A stretch of 60,084 nt of DNA, from contig FR891255.1 of assembly GCA_000433755.1 (NCBI GenBank), forward strand, positions 1 to 60,084, read 5' to 3'. The notes under the pieces were generated by a model. It searched no databases. It saw only the letters and a list, made by a program, of their open reading frames with translations, and had not been told where the DNA came from. Made by a program: the position numbers and the translations under genes. Below are positions 34,408 to 42,533 of the stretch, piece by piece. The first letter of the stretch is position 1; the number at the start of each line of letters is the position of its first letter. Source of the DNA: Clostridium sp. CAG:465. GTDB taxonomy: Bacteria; Bacillota; Clostridia; TANB77; CAG-465.

Positions 34408-35178
34408 ATGGCAAAAGTAATATCAATAGCAAATCAAAAAGGTGGGGTAGGTAAAACTACAACTGCTGTTAATTTAAGTGCATGTGTGGCAAGTTGCGGA
34501 AAAAAAGTATTATTAATAGATATAGATCCTCAAGGAAATGCTACAAGTGGACTTGGCGTTTTAGCTGATAAAGATAAATCAATATATAATGTATTAGTAG
34601 ATGATTTAGATATAGCGTCAACAATTAAACCAACAATGATTAAAAATCTTAAAGTATGTCCTGCTAACATAAACCTTGCAGGCGCTGAAATTGAGCTTGT
34701 ATCAATGGTATCAAGAGAGACAAGACTTAAAAATGCAATAGAAAGCGTAAAGGATGGGTATGATTATATATTTATTGATTGCCCACCTTCTCTTGGACTT
34801 ATTACATTAAATTCTTTTACAGCTTCAGATAGCGTTTTAGTTCCAATTCAATGTGAATATTATGCATTAGAAGGGTTAGGACAACTTATAAACACAATTA
34901 ATTTGGTAAAAAAACATCTTAATTCTGCTATTGAAGTAGAAGGTGTTGTTCTTACTATGTTTGATTCAAGAACAAACTTATCTGCTCAAGTTGGAGAAGA
35001 AGTTGAAAAGTATTTTGGAAATAAAGTGTTTCAAACTATAATTCCAAGAAATATTAGGCTAAGTGAAGCACCAAGTCATGCATTACCGATTAATTTATAT
35101 GCTCCAGAATCAAAGGGTGCCGATACATATCAAAGACTTGCCAAAGAATTAATTGAAATTAATGAGGATGGTGAATAA
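34408..35178 (+). CDS. parA: Chromosome-partitioning ATPase ParA/Soj
   Basis: 256 residues from ATG 34408 (AGAGGTG before it). Deviant Walker A NQKGGVGKTTTAVNLSA, DIDPQGNATSGLG, Walker B IFIDCPPSLGLITLNS. In Bacillus the Soj/Spo0J pair also controls DnaA activity, and the pair here lies about 8 kb from oriC. It runs into parB with a 2-bp gap. Confidence 0.96.
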   Translation: MAKVISIANQKGGVGKTTTAVNLSACVASCGKKVLLIDIDPQGNATSGLGVLADKDKSIYNVLVDDLDIASTIKPTMIKNLKVCPANINLAGAEIELVSMVSRETRLKNAIESVKDGYDYIFIDCPPSLGLITLNSFTASDSVLVPIQCEYYALEGLGQLINTINLVKKHLNSAIEVEGVVLTMFDSRTNLSAQVGEEVEKYFGNKVFQTIIPRNIRLSEAPSHALPINLYAPESKGADTYQRLAKELIEINEDGE

Positions 35179-35180
35179 TA

Positions 35181-36068
35181 ATGACAAAAGAAAAAAAAGG
35201 ATTAGGAAAAGGCTTAAATGCATTTTTTTCAGATGATAATCTTTTAGATAATGTTATAAAAAAAGATGATAAAAAAAATAAAGAATTAGAGACAGTTGTT
35301 GAACTTAAAATAGTTGATGTAGAACCAATGAAAGATCAACCAAGAAAAGTATTTGATGAAGAAAAGTTAGAAGAACTTGCAAATTCTATAAAAGAAAACG
35401 GTGTTATTCAACCTATTTTAGTAGTAAAAAATGATGATGGATACGCAATAGTAGCTGGTGAAAGACGTTGGAGAGCAGCAAAAAAAGCAGGACTAAAAAA
35501 AATACCTGCAATTATTAAAAATTATGATGAATCAAAGAAAAAACAAGTAGCATTAATTGAAAATATTCAAAGAGAAGACTTAAATATTGTAGAAGTAGCT
35601 CACGCTATAAAAGAGCTTATGGAAATAGAAAATTGTAGTCAATCAGAAGTTGCTAAAGTTACAGGTAAAAATATATCAACTATTTCTAATATAGTAAGAC
35701 TTTTAAAATTACCAGATGAAATTTTACAATATGTTTTAGATGGTAAATTAGTTGAAGGACAAGCAAGAGCACTACTTGCATTGGATAGTAAAAAAAGACA
35801 ACTTGAAATTGCAAATAAAGCAATTGAAAAGAAACTTACAGTAAGAGATGTGGAAAAATTAGTTTATGGTAGTGAAGAATATGTAAGGAAGCCTGAAAAA
35901 AAAGAACCAAAGTCTGTGTATTACAAAAATTTAGAGGGAAAATTAAAAGATTATTTTGGATATAAAGTAAAACTAGACTACACTAAATCACATCAAAAAC
36001 TTATAATAGAATATGATGATAAAGAAGGATTAGAAAATTTACTTAATAAGTTTAATATAGATTTATAA
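35181..36068 (+). CDS. parB: Chromosome-partitioning CTPase ParB/Spo0J
   Basis: 295 residues. It starts with KGLGKGLNAFFSDDN, the Soj-stimulating peptide type. Then come the CTP-binding motif AGERRWRAAKKAGLKKIP and NIQREDLNIVEVAHAI, the HTH SQSEVAKVTGKNISTISN, and the dimerising C-terminus. It would load at parS sites near the origin. No perfect parS is visible in the window. Confidence 0.96.
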   Translation: MTKEKKGLGKGLNAFFSDDNLLDNVIKKDDKKNKELETVVELKIVDVEPMKDQPRKVFDEEKLEELANSIKENGVIQPILVVKNDDGYAIVAGERRWRAAKKAGLKKIPAIIKNYDESKKKQVALIENIQREDLNIVEVAHAIKELMEIENCSQSEVAKVTGKNISTISNIVRLLKLPDEILQYVLDGKLVEGQARALLALDSKKRQLEIANKAIEKKLTVRDVEKLVYGSEEYVRKPEKKEPKSVYYKNLEGKLKDYFGYKVKLDYTKSHQKLIIEYDDKEGLENLLNKFNIDL

Positions 36069-36086
36069 TAGTTGAAAATGTTTAAA

Positions 36087-36124
36087 TTCACTAAGAAGAA
36101 ACATTAAATTTTCTTCTTAGTGAA
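36087..36124 (+). terminator. Terminator after parB
   Basis: 14-bp perfect inverted repeat TTCACTAAGAAGAA with a 10-nt loop, 18 bp after the parB stop. The following T-run is weak. Confidence 0.6.
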
Positions 36125-36150
36125 AAATTTTGCAAAAACAAAAAAAACTA

Positions 36151-36178
36151 TTGACAAATAAAAAAAAACTGATATAAT
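36151..36178 (+). promoter_or_regulatory. Sigma-A promoter of the tRNA-Ser pair
   Basis: TTGACA (36151-36156), 16-bp spacer, TATAAT (36173-36178), 16 bp before the first tRNA base. Confidence 0.8.
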
Positions 36179-36194
36179 TATATATGTGGCGTAC

Positions 36195-36283
36195 GGAAGA
36201 GTGTCCGAGTGGTTTAAGGAGCCAGTCTTGAAAACTGGTGATGTCGAAAGGCACCGTGGGTTCGAATCCTACCTCTTCCGCCA
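36195..36283 (+). tRNA. tRNA-Ser (anticodon TGA)
   Basis: Acceptor GGAAGAG pairs with CTCTTCC. The anticodon stem CCAGT/ACTGG encloses CTTGAAA, anticodon TGA. There is a long variable arm of the class II serine type (GATGTCGAAAGGCACC), T loop TTCGAAT and encoded CCA. Confidence 0.97.
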
Positions 36284-36300
36284 TTTTTTTATTTATATAT

Positions 36301-36390
36301 GGAGAAGTACCCAAGTGGTGAAGGGGACAGTTTGCTAAACTGTTAGGTCTCAATAGGGGCGCGAGGGTTCGAACCCCTCCTTCTCCGCCA
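36301..36390 (+). tRNA. tRNA-Ser (anticodon GCT)
   Basis: Acceptor GGAGAAG pairs with CTTCTCC. Anticodon stem ACAGT/ACTGT with loop TTGCTAA gives anticodon GCT. Class II variable arm (TCTCAATAGGGGCGCGAG area), T arm GGGTTCGAACCC and encoded CCA. It lies 17 bp after the TGA tRNA. A degraded copy of its 3' half lies at 37218-37291. Confidence 0.96.
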
Positions 36391-36411
36391 AAATTATTTT
36401 TGGCTTTTTTT
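36387..36411 (+). terminator. Terminator of the tRNA-Ser transcript
   Basis: GCCAAAA / TTTTGGC hairpin using the tRNA CCA end as its left arm, followed by seven T. Confidence 0.75.
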
Positions 36412-36701
36412 ATTATATAGATAAATTTTATTATAACAAATGTTTTTGAAAAAAATCATTTAAAAGCATTAAAATTCAAAAATTCAATGAATTTTTAATG
36501 GATAATGATAGTTATAAAAGTATTGTGTATAAATAATTGAGGAGAAAATATTTTTTATACGAATGTTGAAAAACAAAAAATATTTTGGTAAGTTTTCTAA
36601 CTTGCAAAAAAAGTATAGAGCGTTGCTTGAAAATATAACTGTAAAGTGTTATAATGAATAAAACAAAAATTAGCATAAATTAAATTTAAGGAGTGATTGT
36701 A
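36412..36701 (+). other. AT-rich gap, no gene seen
   Basis: No reading frame with a ribosome site. It contains short A/T runs and direct repeats of AAAATATT, and the ribosome site of the following gene at its end. It probably forms part of the decayed element next to the tRNA-Ser genes. Confidence 0.4.
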
Positions 36702-37037
36702 ATGAATACTTGTTTTATGGAAAAGAGCTATGTTGTTGCTGCTATACTTTGGACAAAATATCTGAAATTTCGGGAAAGCTTTGTGACCCTTGAAGAATGT
36801 AATATAGTTAGTCGTTTGTTACAAAAAAAGTATAATGAAGTTGATATGAATGTTTGTATAACAAATGTTATAGATAGTGATTATTTTAAAGTAGAAGAGG
36901 GAATTATTACCATTAACAAAGTGAAAAATATAGATTTACAAAGTATACAATACAGGTATCAAGGATATATTTCTAATATCGATATTTTGATAACTTTATG
37001 GGATGAAAATTTCATCTTAAGAAGCTTAAGGAGTTAA
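36702..37037 (+). CDS. Hypothetical protein in the tRNA-Ser insertion scar
   Basis: 111 residues from ATG 36702, preceded by AAGGAGTG at 7 nt. The N-terminal third suggests a small helical domain (KSYVVAAILWTKYLKFRES, LEECNIVSRLLQKKYNEV) and the rest is strand-rich (DYFKVEEGIITINKV). Not recognised. It lies between intact tRNA-Ser and its degraded copy, so it is probably cargo of an old integrative element. Confidence 0.5.
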   Translation: MNTCFMEKSYVVAAILWTKYLKFRESFVTLEECNIVSRLLQKKYNEVDMNVCITNVIDSDYFKVEEGIITINKVKNIDLQSIQYRYQGYISNIDILITLWDENFILRSLRS

Positions 37038-37217
37038 GAGAAAATTAATACATTTTTAAACACAGTGAACAGAATAATTAATGTCTGATCACTGTGTTTT
37101 ATAAGTAAAAAATTTTGAATATAATAAAAATAAAATAGAAAATGGAATTTTAATGGATAGTTACTGTGAAATTTTAAAACGTTTGAAAATAAACAGGTTT
37201 GAGTATACAATTCAAAG

Positions 37218-37291
37218 ATTTGCTAAACTGGTAACGTCCCTAAGGGCAGCGAGGATGCGAACCCCTCCCTCTTTTCCAAAATTATTTTTTT
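37218..37291 (+). repeat. Degraded duplicate of the tRNA-Ser(GCT) 3' half (att-like scar)
   Basis: TTTGCTAAACTG, then GGCAGCGAGGATGCGAACC and CTTTTCCAAAATTATTTTTT, repeat the 3' half of the tRNA at 36330-36400 with substitutions and lost stems. Similarity continues into the flank (AATAGATTAATTTTATTATAA versus the 3' flank of the intact tRNA). It cannot fold as a tRNA. Best read as the second attachment copy of an element that once used tRNA-Ser. Confidence 0.65.
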
Positions 37292-37380
37292 AAATAGATT
37301 AATTTTATTATAATGTAAAGTGTAAAATTTTAGTTTATCATATACAAGCTTTAATTAGTGGTATATATATGTATTAATCC

Positions 37381-37759
37381 AGTTTTTTATTGGAGTAAGA
37401 GTAAGTGAAATTAGAGGATTGACTTGGGATAACTTAAATATTGATGAAGAAACAATAAAATTTAATAAGGAATATAATTCAGTTAAAGAATTTATTTATG
37501 AAAATACCAAAAGTGTTTCAATAGGAAGGAAGAACATCTTATTGCTTAAGACACGTTTTTTTATGCAGGATTATTAAATGATTTTCCATTAAAGTGTAAG
37601 CAATTATTATTAGGTCACGAAGATATATTTGTTACAAGGGAGAGGTATTCTTACTTTTATGATAAAAAAATAAAATCTAATGCAATAAAAGTGAATTATA
37701 TAAGACAAAAATATTTAAGTCAAATAGTAAGTCAAAGAGGTATATGTGCAATAGGATAA
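37381..37759 (+). pseudogene. Decayed tyrosine recombinase (integrase) fragment
   Basis: The first frame reads FFIGVRVSEIRGLTWDNLN, the conserved integrase box with the first catalytic Arg (GxRxSE). The frame is lost at a TTTTTTT run near 37557. Another phase reads DTFFYAGLLNDFPLK, then QLLLGHEDIFVTRERYSYFY, the LGH and catalytic Tyr box. The N-terminal half is absent and the HxLRH box is broken. A dead remnant of a tRNA-Ser-targeting element. Confidence 0.75.
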
Positions 37760-37843
37760 AATTTTTATATGCCACTTGAGCAAAAAATAAAAGTATGGTA
37801 TAATAAAAGATATTTAATGTAATTTTTTATTAAAGGAGAATGT

Positions 37844-38404
37844 ATGTTAGTATTATTATCAGGAGTATCTGGAGCAGGAAAAGATACCATAAAAAAAGAG
37901 TTAATTAAAAGAATGGATAATGTAGAATCTTTACCATCTTTTACTGATAGAAGTCCAAGAGAAGGAGAAAAAGATGGACAAGCATATCATTTCATTTCAA
38001 CAGAAAAATTTAAAGAAATGATTGATAATGGTGAGTTATATGAATATGATGTTCATCATAATCACTACTATGGAACATCAAAAAAACTTATGAATGAAAA
38101 GATAAAAAGTGGAAAAATAATTGTAAAAGATATTGATGTTAATGGTACAGAAGAACTAGTAAAAATATTAAAAAATGACGTTAAAGTAATAACAATTTTT
38201 TTAAGAGTACCAATGGATGAATTAAAAAGAAGATTGATTTTAAGAGATGCAAATATCTCAAAAGAAGAAATTGAGTTAAGATTAAATAGATTTGAATATG
38301 AAGAATCAAAGACAGATATTTATGATTATGTTATTACAAATAATAATTTAGAAAAGTCATTTAAAATAATAAAAACAATTATTGAAGAAGAAAAGAAAAT
38401 ATAG
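37844..38404 (+). CDS. gmk: Guanylate kinase-like protein
   Basis: 186 residues of the GMP kinase fold: P-loop LLSGVSGAGKDTIKKEL, GMP-binding SFTDRSPREGEKDGQAYHF, and the lid region LRLNRFEYEESKTDIYDYV. Would convert GMP and ATP to GDP and ADP. The N-terminus is shorter than typical Gmk and the TTRxPR motif reads FTDRSPR, so a divergent kinase with another substrate is possible. AAAGGAG precedes the ATG. Confidence 0.8.
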   Translation: MLVLLSGVSGAGKDTIKKELIKRMDNVESLPSFTDRSPREGEKDGQAYHFISTEKFKEMIDNGELYEYDVHHNHYYGTSKKLMNEKIKSGKIIVKDIDVNGTEELVKILKNDVKVITIFLRVPMDELKRRLILRDANISKEEIELRLNRFEYEESKTDIYDYVITNNNLEKSFKIIKTIIEEEKKI

Positions 38405-38406
38405 AG

Positions 38407-38440
38407 ATAAAGTCAGGTTTATTACTTGACTTTATTTTTC
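38407..38440 (+). terminator. Terminator after the guanylate kinase-like gene
   Basis: ATAAAGTCA / TGACTTTAT hairpin with an 11-nt loop, followed by TTTTC. Confidence 0.75.
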
Positions 38441-38487
38441 ACATGTATTTATATTAAAGCTTTTCATATAATATAATTGGTGATTAT

Positions 38488-38727
38488 ATGTTAAGTTATA
38501 GTAATATATTAGAGCAGTGTAATAAATATTATTTAGAAAAAATTAATAATAAATATGATATTCCTAAAGAATTTATAGTTTCGTATTTATTTGAATTAGT
38601 ATCTAATATATTAAATCAAGAAATATTTGATTATGTATATATTTTTAAAAAGGAAGATATAGATTTTGTTGAAAAATATAATATAAATGTCTCAGATTTA
38701 ATAATATATTTTAGAAAAAATATATAA
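38488..38727 (+). CDS. Small hypothetical protein
   Basis: 79 residues with GGTGATT before the ATG. Mostly helical and rich in Asn/Ile/Tyr (NILEQCNKYYLEKINNKYD, VSDLIIYFRKNI), with no membrane segment. No family recognised. It lies between a terminator and the GT4 gene. Coding status rests on start context and neighbour orientation. Confidence 0.5.
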   Translation: MLSYSNILEQCNKYYLEKINNKYDIPKEFIVSYLFELVSNILNQEIFDYVYIFKKEDIDFVEKYNINVSDLIIYFRKNI

Positions 38728-38797
38728 AATAAAACTCTTGCTTTTTTATATAATGTGTAATATAATTTATTTGTCAAAATAGATAGGAGAATTATAT

Positions 38798-40048
38798 ATG
38801 AAAATAGCATTACTGTCAGAAACATATTTTCCATATATGAATGGAGTAACAACACATGTGAAAACGTTAAAGGATGGACTTACAGCATTAGGTCATGAGG
38901 TATTAGTTGTAACTTGTAGTCCAACAACCAAAAAGCATTATATAAAAGATGGCGTACTTTATTGTCCAGCTAAAGCAATAAAAAGTATATACGGGTTTGG
39001 TGTAGCATATCCATATAGTAAAAAAAGACTTGAAATATTAAGAGAATTTAATCCAGATATAATTCATGTTCATACAGAATTTAGTATGGGATTATTTGGA
39101 ATATGGGCTGCAAAAAAATTAAAGAAAACTCTAGTCTACACTTTGCACACTGCATATGATGATTATGTATATTACGTTATGCCAAAAGTACTTGCAAGAA
39201 TGGTTGGAGGAAAAGTTTTAGATAAATTTTTAGGTTTATATGCTGGAAAATCAAAGGCTATAGTTGGTCCTTCTCCAAAGTGCTTTGAATATATAAAGAA
39301 AACAAGTCATAGAAAAAAAGTTAGAATTTTACCAAACTCAGTAGAAATGACACTTTTTGATCCTTCAAAAATAGATGTAAAAGAAGTAAACGAAATAAGG
39401 AAAGAATTAAATATTCCTAATGATGCTTTTGTAGCTTGTTTTGTAGGAAGAATGGGAACAGAAAAAAGTGTAGATGTTACTTTAGATTTTTTAGCTAAAA
39501 CATTAAAAAAAGATGATAATATTTACTTTGTTGCAATAGGTGATGGTCCAGATCTTGAAAATTTAAAAAAACAAGCTAATGATTTAAATTTACAGGATAG
39601 AGTAAGATTTACAGGAAAAGTCGAACATGATAAATTACCAATATATTATGCAATGTCAAAATTATATTTAACATCCTCACTTACAGAAATGAACTCCATT
39701 TCTATGTTAGAAGCAATGGCTATGGGACTCCCTGTACTTCAAAGAATGGATGAAGTAAATAAAGATCAGATACTTGAAGGTAAAAATGGTTATATATTTT
39801 TCAATGAAAATGATATGTATAAACACCTTAAAAAATTGAGTGAATATACTGAAGATGAATATAAAAAGATAAGATTCGAAGTTGAAGAGACTGTATGTCA
39901 AAAAGATGAAACAGGAATTGCAAAAAAAGAGTTAGAAGTATATAAAAAGGCAATGGAAAGAGGAAGACTTCAAGAAATGATGAAAAGAAAGAATAAAGAA
40001 AAAGGTGTTGTAAAAAGAATAGGGGATACTATAAAAAGAAAAATATAA
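38798..40048 (+). CDS. GT4 family glycosyltransferase (glycolipid synthase type)
   Basis: 416 residues, GT-B fold. N-terminal acceptor half: LLSETYFPYMNGVTTHVKTL, IIHVHTEFSMGLFGIWAA, YTLHTAYDDYVYY. C-terminal nucleotide-sugar half: FVGRMGTEKSVDVTLDFL, TGKVEHDKLPIYY, TEMNSISMLEAMAMGLPV. The HTEFSMG and HTxYxDY motifs match Firmicute diacylglycerol glucosyl/galactosyltransferases, so a membrane glycolipid role is likely. The Lys-rich tail may bind membrane. TTTGTCAAA at about 38770 could be a weak Spo0A-like site. Confidence 0.85.
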   Translation: MKIALLSETYFPYMNGVTTHVKTLKDGLTALGHEVLVVTCSPTTKKHYIKDGVLYCPAKAIKSIYGFGVAYPYSKKRLEILREFNPDIIHVHTEFSMGLFGIWAAKKLKKTLVYTLHTAYDDYVYYVMPKVLARMVGGKVLDKFLGLYAGKSKAIVGPSPKCFEYIKKTSHRKKVRILPNSVEMTLFDPSKIDVKEVNEIRKELNIPNDAFVACFVGRMGTEKSVDVTLDFLAKTLKKDDNIYFVAIGDGPDLENLKKQANDLNLQDRVRFTGKVEHDKLPIYYAMSKLYLTSSLTEMNSISMLEAMAMGLPVLQRMDEVNKDQILEGKNGYIFFNENDMYKHLKKLSEYTEDEYKKIRFEVEETVCQKDETGIAKKELEVYKKAMERGRLQEMMKRKNKEKGVVKRIGDTIKRKI

Positions 40049-40060
40049 GTAAAATGTAAA

Positions 40061-40091
40061 AAAGTGAGCTTTAATATTTAAAGCTCACTTT
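40061..40091. terminator. Bidirectional terminator between GT4 and DUF308 genes
   Basis: 13-bp inverted repeat AAAGTGAGCTTTA with a 5-nt loop, T-runs on both sides, between two convergent genes. Confidence 0.8.
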
Positions 40092-40093
40092 TC

Positions 40094-40633
40094 TTAATTT
40101 AAAAATCTAATCATAGAAATAGATTCTATAATGTTAATAATCTCAGATACAAGAAGCATTATTCCACAAATCATTGTTAATGCTGCAATACTTGCAAAAG
40201 GATTTATAACCATTACGATTCCTAAAATTAATGTTACAAAAGAAAGAATTAACATTAATGCCCAACTTGGATTATCAGATGATTTTAAATTGAATGCAAG
40301 TTGAAATCTTACAATACTATTAATAATCATCCAACAACCAATGATTATTGGAAGAAAAGCTTTAATAATATTTGGATTAAATATTAATACAAAACCTAAT
40401 ATTATATATACAATTCCTTCAATTAGTTCAAAGCTAAATGCTTTAAATTCTTTTGGACTAGAAAAGTATGATATAGTGTGCATGATTCCTACAACAAGTA
40501 AAAAACATCCAAGGCAGATAAATAACACCGACAATGAAACTTCAGGCTTAAATATTAAAAAAAGTGAAACAACTATAAGGCAAATAGATAATACAATAGA
40601 TCCTTTTGCATATCTTTTCATATAATCAATCAT
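40094..40633 (-). CDS. HdeD/DUF308-family membrane protein
   Basis: 179 residues from ATG 40633, which follows GGAGGTTATATT; the longer frame contains that site. Six membrane helices in three pairs, with the repeated pattern LFICLGCFLLVVGIMHTI, LIEGIVYIILGFVLIFNPN and LILSFVTLILGIVMVINPF typical of DUF308/HdeD proteins. Function in Firmicutes unknown. Confidence 0.85.
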   Translation of the reverse strand: MIDYMKRYAKGSIVLSICLIVVSLFLIFKPEVSLSVLFICLGCFLLVVGIMHTISYFSSPKEFKAFSFELIEGIVYIILGFVLIFNPNIIKAFLPIIIGCWMIINSIVRFQLAFNLKSSDNPSWALMLILSFVTLILGIVMVINPFASIAALTMICGIMLLVSEIINIIESISMIRFLN

Positions 40634-40773
40634 AATATAACCTCCTAAATTTAGTATAACACAAAAAAAATTAAAAGTTAACAAATTATTATATTTTTCT
40701 ACAAATTTTTAAATCTATAGATTAATTAATATAATAGATATAAAAGAATATATTTTAAGTAGGGTGAATATTT

Positions 40774-41496
40774 ATGAAAAATATATTGATTCTTGGTATA
40801 TTTACAATGATTCTTGGAGTGTTAAGTAGTTTAATAGGAGGTTTTTTATGTACTATTTTTCATATTAAAACTAAAAGAACAATTTCAATTTTATATGAAC
40901 TAACAGCTGGAATAATGACAGGAATAGTTTGTTTTGAAATGCTTCCTGAAAGCTTTGAAATTTCAAGTTTAATATATTCCCTAATAGGTATTATAATTGG
41001 AGTAATGGTTATATATATATTAGATATTCTTGTATATAAATTTAGTAAGAAGAGTAATGCAACTAAAAAAGTAGCTTTGGTTGTAATGATTTCTATGGCT
41101 ATTCATAATATAATTGAGGGTCTTGCTGTAGGTTCAGGATTTAGTTTTTCATTAAATCTTGGGATAACTGTTTTACTTGGAATATTTTTACATGATATTC
41201 CAGAAGGCATGATAGTTGGAATAACAAGTAAAATAAGTGGGAAAAAGAATAAAAATATAATGATAGAAACAGCAAGTGTAGGGGCATGTGGCGGTATAGG
41301 AACATTTATAGGAAATTATATAGGAAAAATAGATGATAGATATATTTCATTAAGTCTTTCTGTAGCAGCTGGAGCTATGTTATATTTAGTAGCGTGTGAA
41401 CTTTTACCGGAGTCTAAAATAAATTCTAAAAGTAAAAATATATATTTAATGTATATAATGGGAATAGTACTAGGAGCACTACTTTCTAGAATTTAA
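40774..41496 (+). CDS. ZIP family divalent metal transporter
   Basis: 240 residues with about eight helices. Metal-site motifs of ZIP proteins are present: VVMISMAIHNIIEGLAVG (H-N-x-x-E-G) in helix 4 and GIFLHDIPEGMIVG (H-D-x-P-E-G) in helix 5. Likely imports or exports Zn2+ or related ions. The ATG follows GTAGGGTG. A single gene. Confidence 0.9.
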   Translation: MKNILILGIFTMILGVLSSLIGGFLCTIFHIKTKRTISILYELTAGIMTGIVCFEMLPESFEISSLIYSLIGIIIGVMVIYILDILVYKFSKKSNATKKVALVVMISMAIHNIIEGLAVGSGFSFSLNLGITVLLGIFLHDIPEGMIVGITSKISGKKNKNIMIETASVGACGGIGTFIGNYIGKIDDRYISLSLSVAAGAMLYLVACELLPESKINSKSKNIYLMYIMGIVLGALLSRI

Positions 41497-41576
41497 ATAA
41501 AAAATTAAAAAGTATATATTTAATATTGTAAAAACATGTAAAATGATATATAATAACAACAAAAAGAGGTTATTGT

Positions 41577-42044
41577 ATGAAGAAAATAATGTTTGTATGT
41601 ACAGGTAATATATGTAGAAGTGCAATGGCACATGGATATATGCAGTTTTGCGTTAATAAATTAGAAAATAAGGATAAGTATATGATTTCGTCTTGTGGAA
41701 CATATGCTGTTCCAGGAGAACAGTCTACTAACAATGCTATTATTGCAATGCAGGATTATAACGTTGACTTAAGTAAACATAGAGCAACAAATATTAATGA
41801 TATTGATATAGAAAATTATGATATTATTTTATGTATGACCATGCAACATAAAAGAAATGTTTTAGAATTATTTCCAAAACTTTTTGGTAAGGTATTTACA
41901 TTAAAAGAATATGTAAATAGTAATGAGGTATATAAAGATATAGATGATCCTTGGGGATTAAATTTACAGGTATATAAAGATTGTGCAAAAGTTATTGTGG
42001 AAAATATTGATAAATTAATTTTAAAATTAGAAGAAGGTGAATAA
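41577..42044 (+). CDS. Low-molecular-weight protein tyrosine/arginine phosphatase
   Basis: 155 residues with the P-loop MFVCTGNICRSAMAHGYM (C-x5-R-S) and the general-acid motif DIDDPWG. It acts on phosphoproteins, as tyrosine phosphatase or as a YwlE-like arginine phosphatase. The residue after CTGN is I rather than T, consistent with tyrosine specificity, though this is a soft criterion. It is followed 3 bp later by rpiB, matching the ywlE-rpiB order of Bacillus. Confidence 0.85.
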   Translation: MKKIMFVCTGNICRSAMAHGYMQFCVNKLENKDKYMISSCGTYAVPGEQSTNNAIIAMQDYNVDLSKHRATNINDIDIENYDIILCMTMQHKRNVLELFPKLFGKVFTLKEYVNSNEVYKDIDDPWGLNLQVYKDCAKVIVENIDKLILKLEEGE

Positions 42045-42047
42045 TAT

Positions 42048-42533
42048 ATGGTTATTATTGGTTCTGATCACACAGGAATTGAATTAAAGAAAAAAATAAT
42101 AAATTATTTATATGATAATCATGTTGAATATGCAGATGTAACAAACTATGCAAATCAAGAAGGGGATGATTATCCTGATATAGCACTTACAGTATGTTCT
42201 GAGGTGCTAAAGAATAGTAATAATCTTGGAATAGCTATTTGTGGAACAGGTATTGGAATATCAATTGCATGTAATAAAATAAGGGGAATACGTGCGGCAG
42301 TATGCACTGATAGATATATGGCTGAGATGACAAGACATGATAATAATGCAAATGTATTATGTTTAGGAGCAAGATTAGGAATTTCTAAAGAATTTAGAAA
42401 TATAGAAGAAATTGTGGACTCATTTATTCATTCTTTTTATGATGGAGGAAGGCATGATAGAAGACTTAGTAAAATAAAAAAATTAGAAGAAATTAATATA
42501 GGAGAAGAAATGAAATATGGCAATAATATATAG
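42048..42533 (+). CDS. rpiB: Ribose-5-phosphate isomerase B
   Basis: 161 residues, RpiB/LacAB fold. IIGSDHTGIELKKKIINYL, DYPDIALTV, the active-site Cys loop GIAICGTGIGISIACNK and RHDNNANVLCLGARLG. Interconverts ribulose-5-P and ribose-5-P. The 3' end overlaps the start of the next gene by 17 bp. Confidence 0.94.
   Translation: MVIIGSDHTGIELKKKIINYLYDNHVEYADVTNYANQEGDDYPDIALTVCSEVLKNSNNLGIAICGTGIGISIACNKIRGIRAAVCTDRYMAEMTRHDNNANVLCLGARLGISKEFRNIEEIVDSFIHSFYDGGRHDRRLSKIKKLEEINIGEEMKYGNNI

Noticed and set aside
36117..36353. Minus-strand 78-residue frame with MAEEVGFEPTVPFD
   Set aside because: It is the reverse translation of the tRNA-Ser genes, a well-known spurious protein produced over tRNA sequences.
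38770..38778. TTTGTCAAA upstream of the GT4 gene as a Spo0A box
   Set aside because: Such a string is common by chance in AT-rich DNA, and its promoter geometry differs from the two strong sites.
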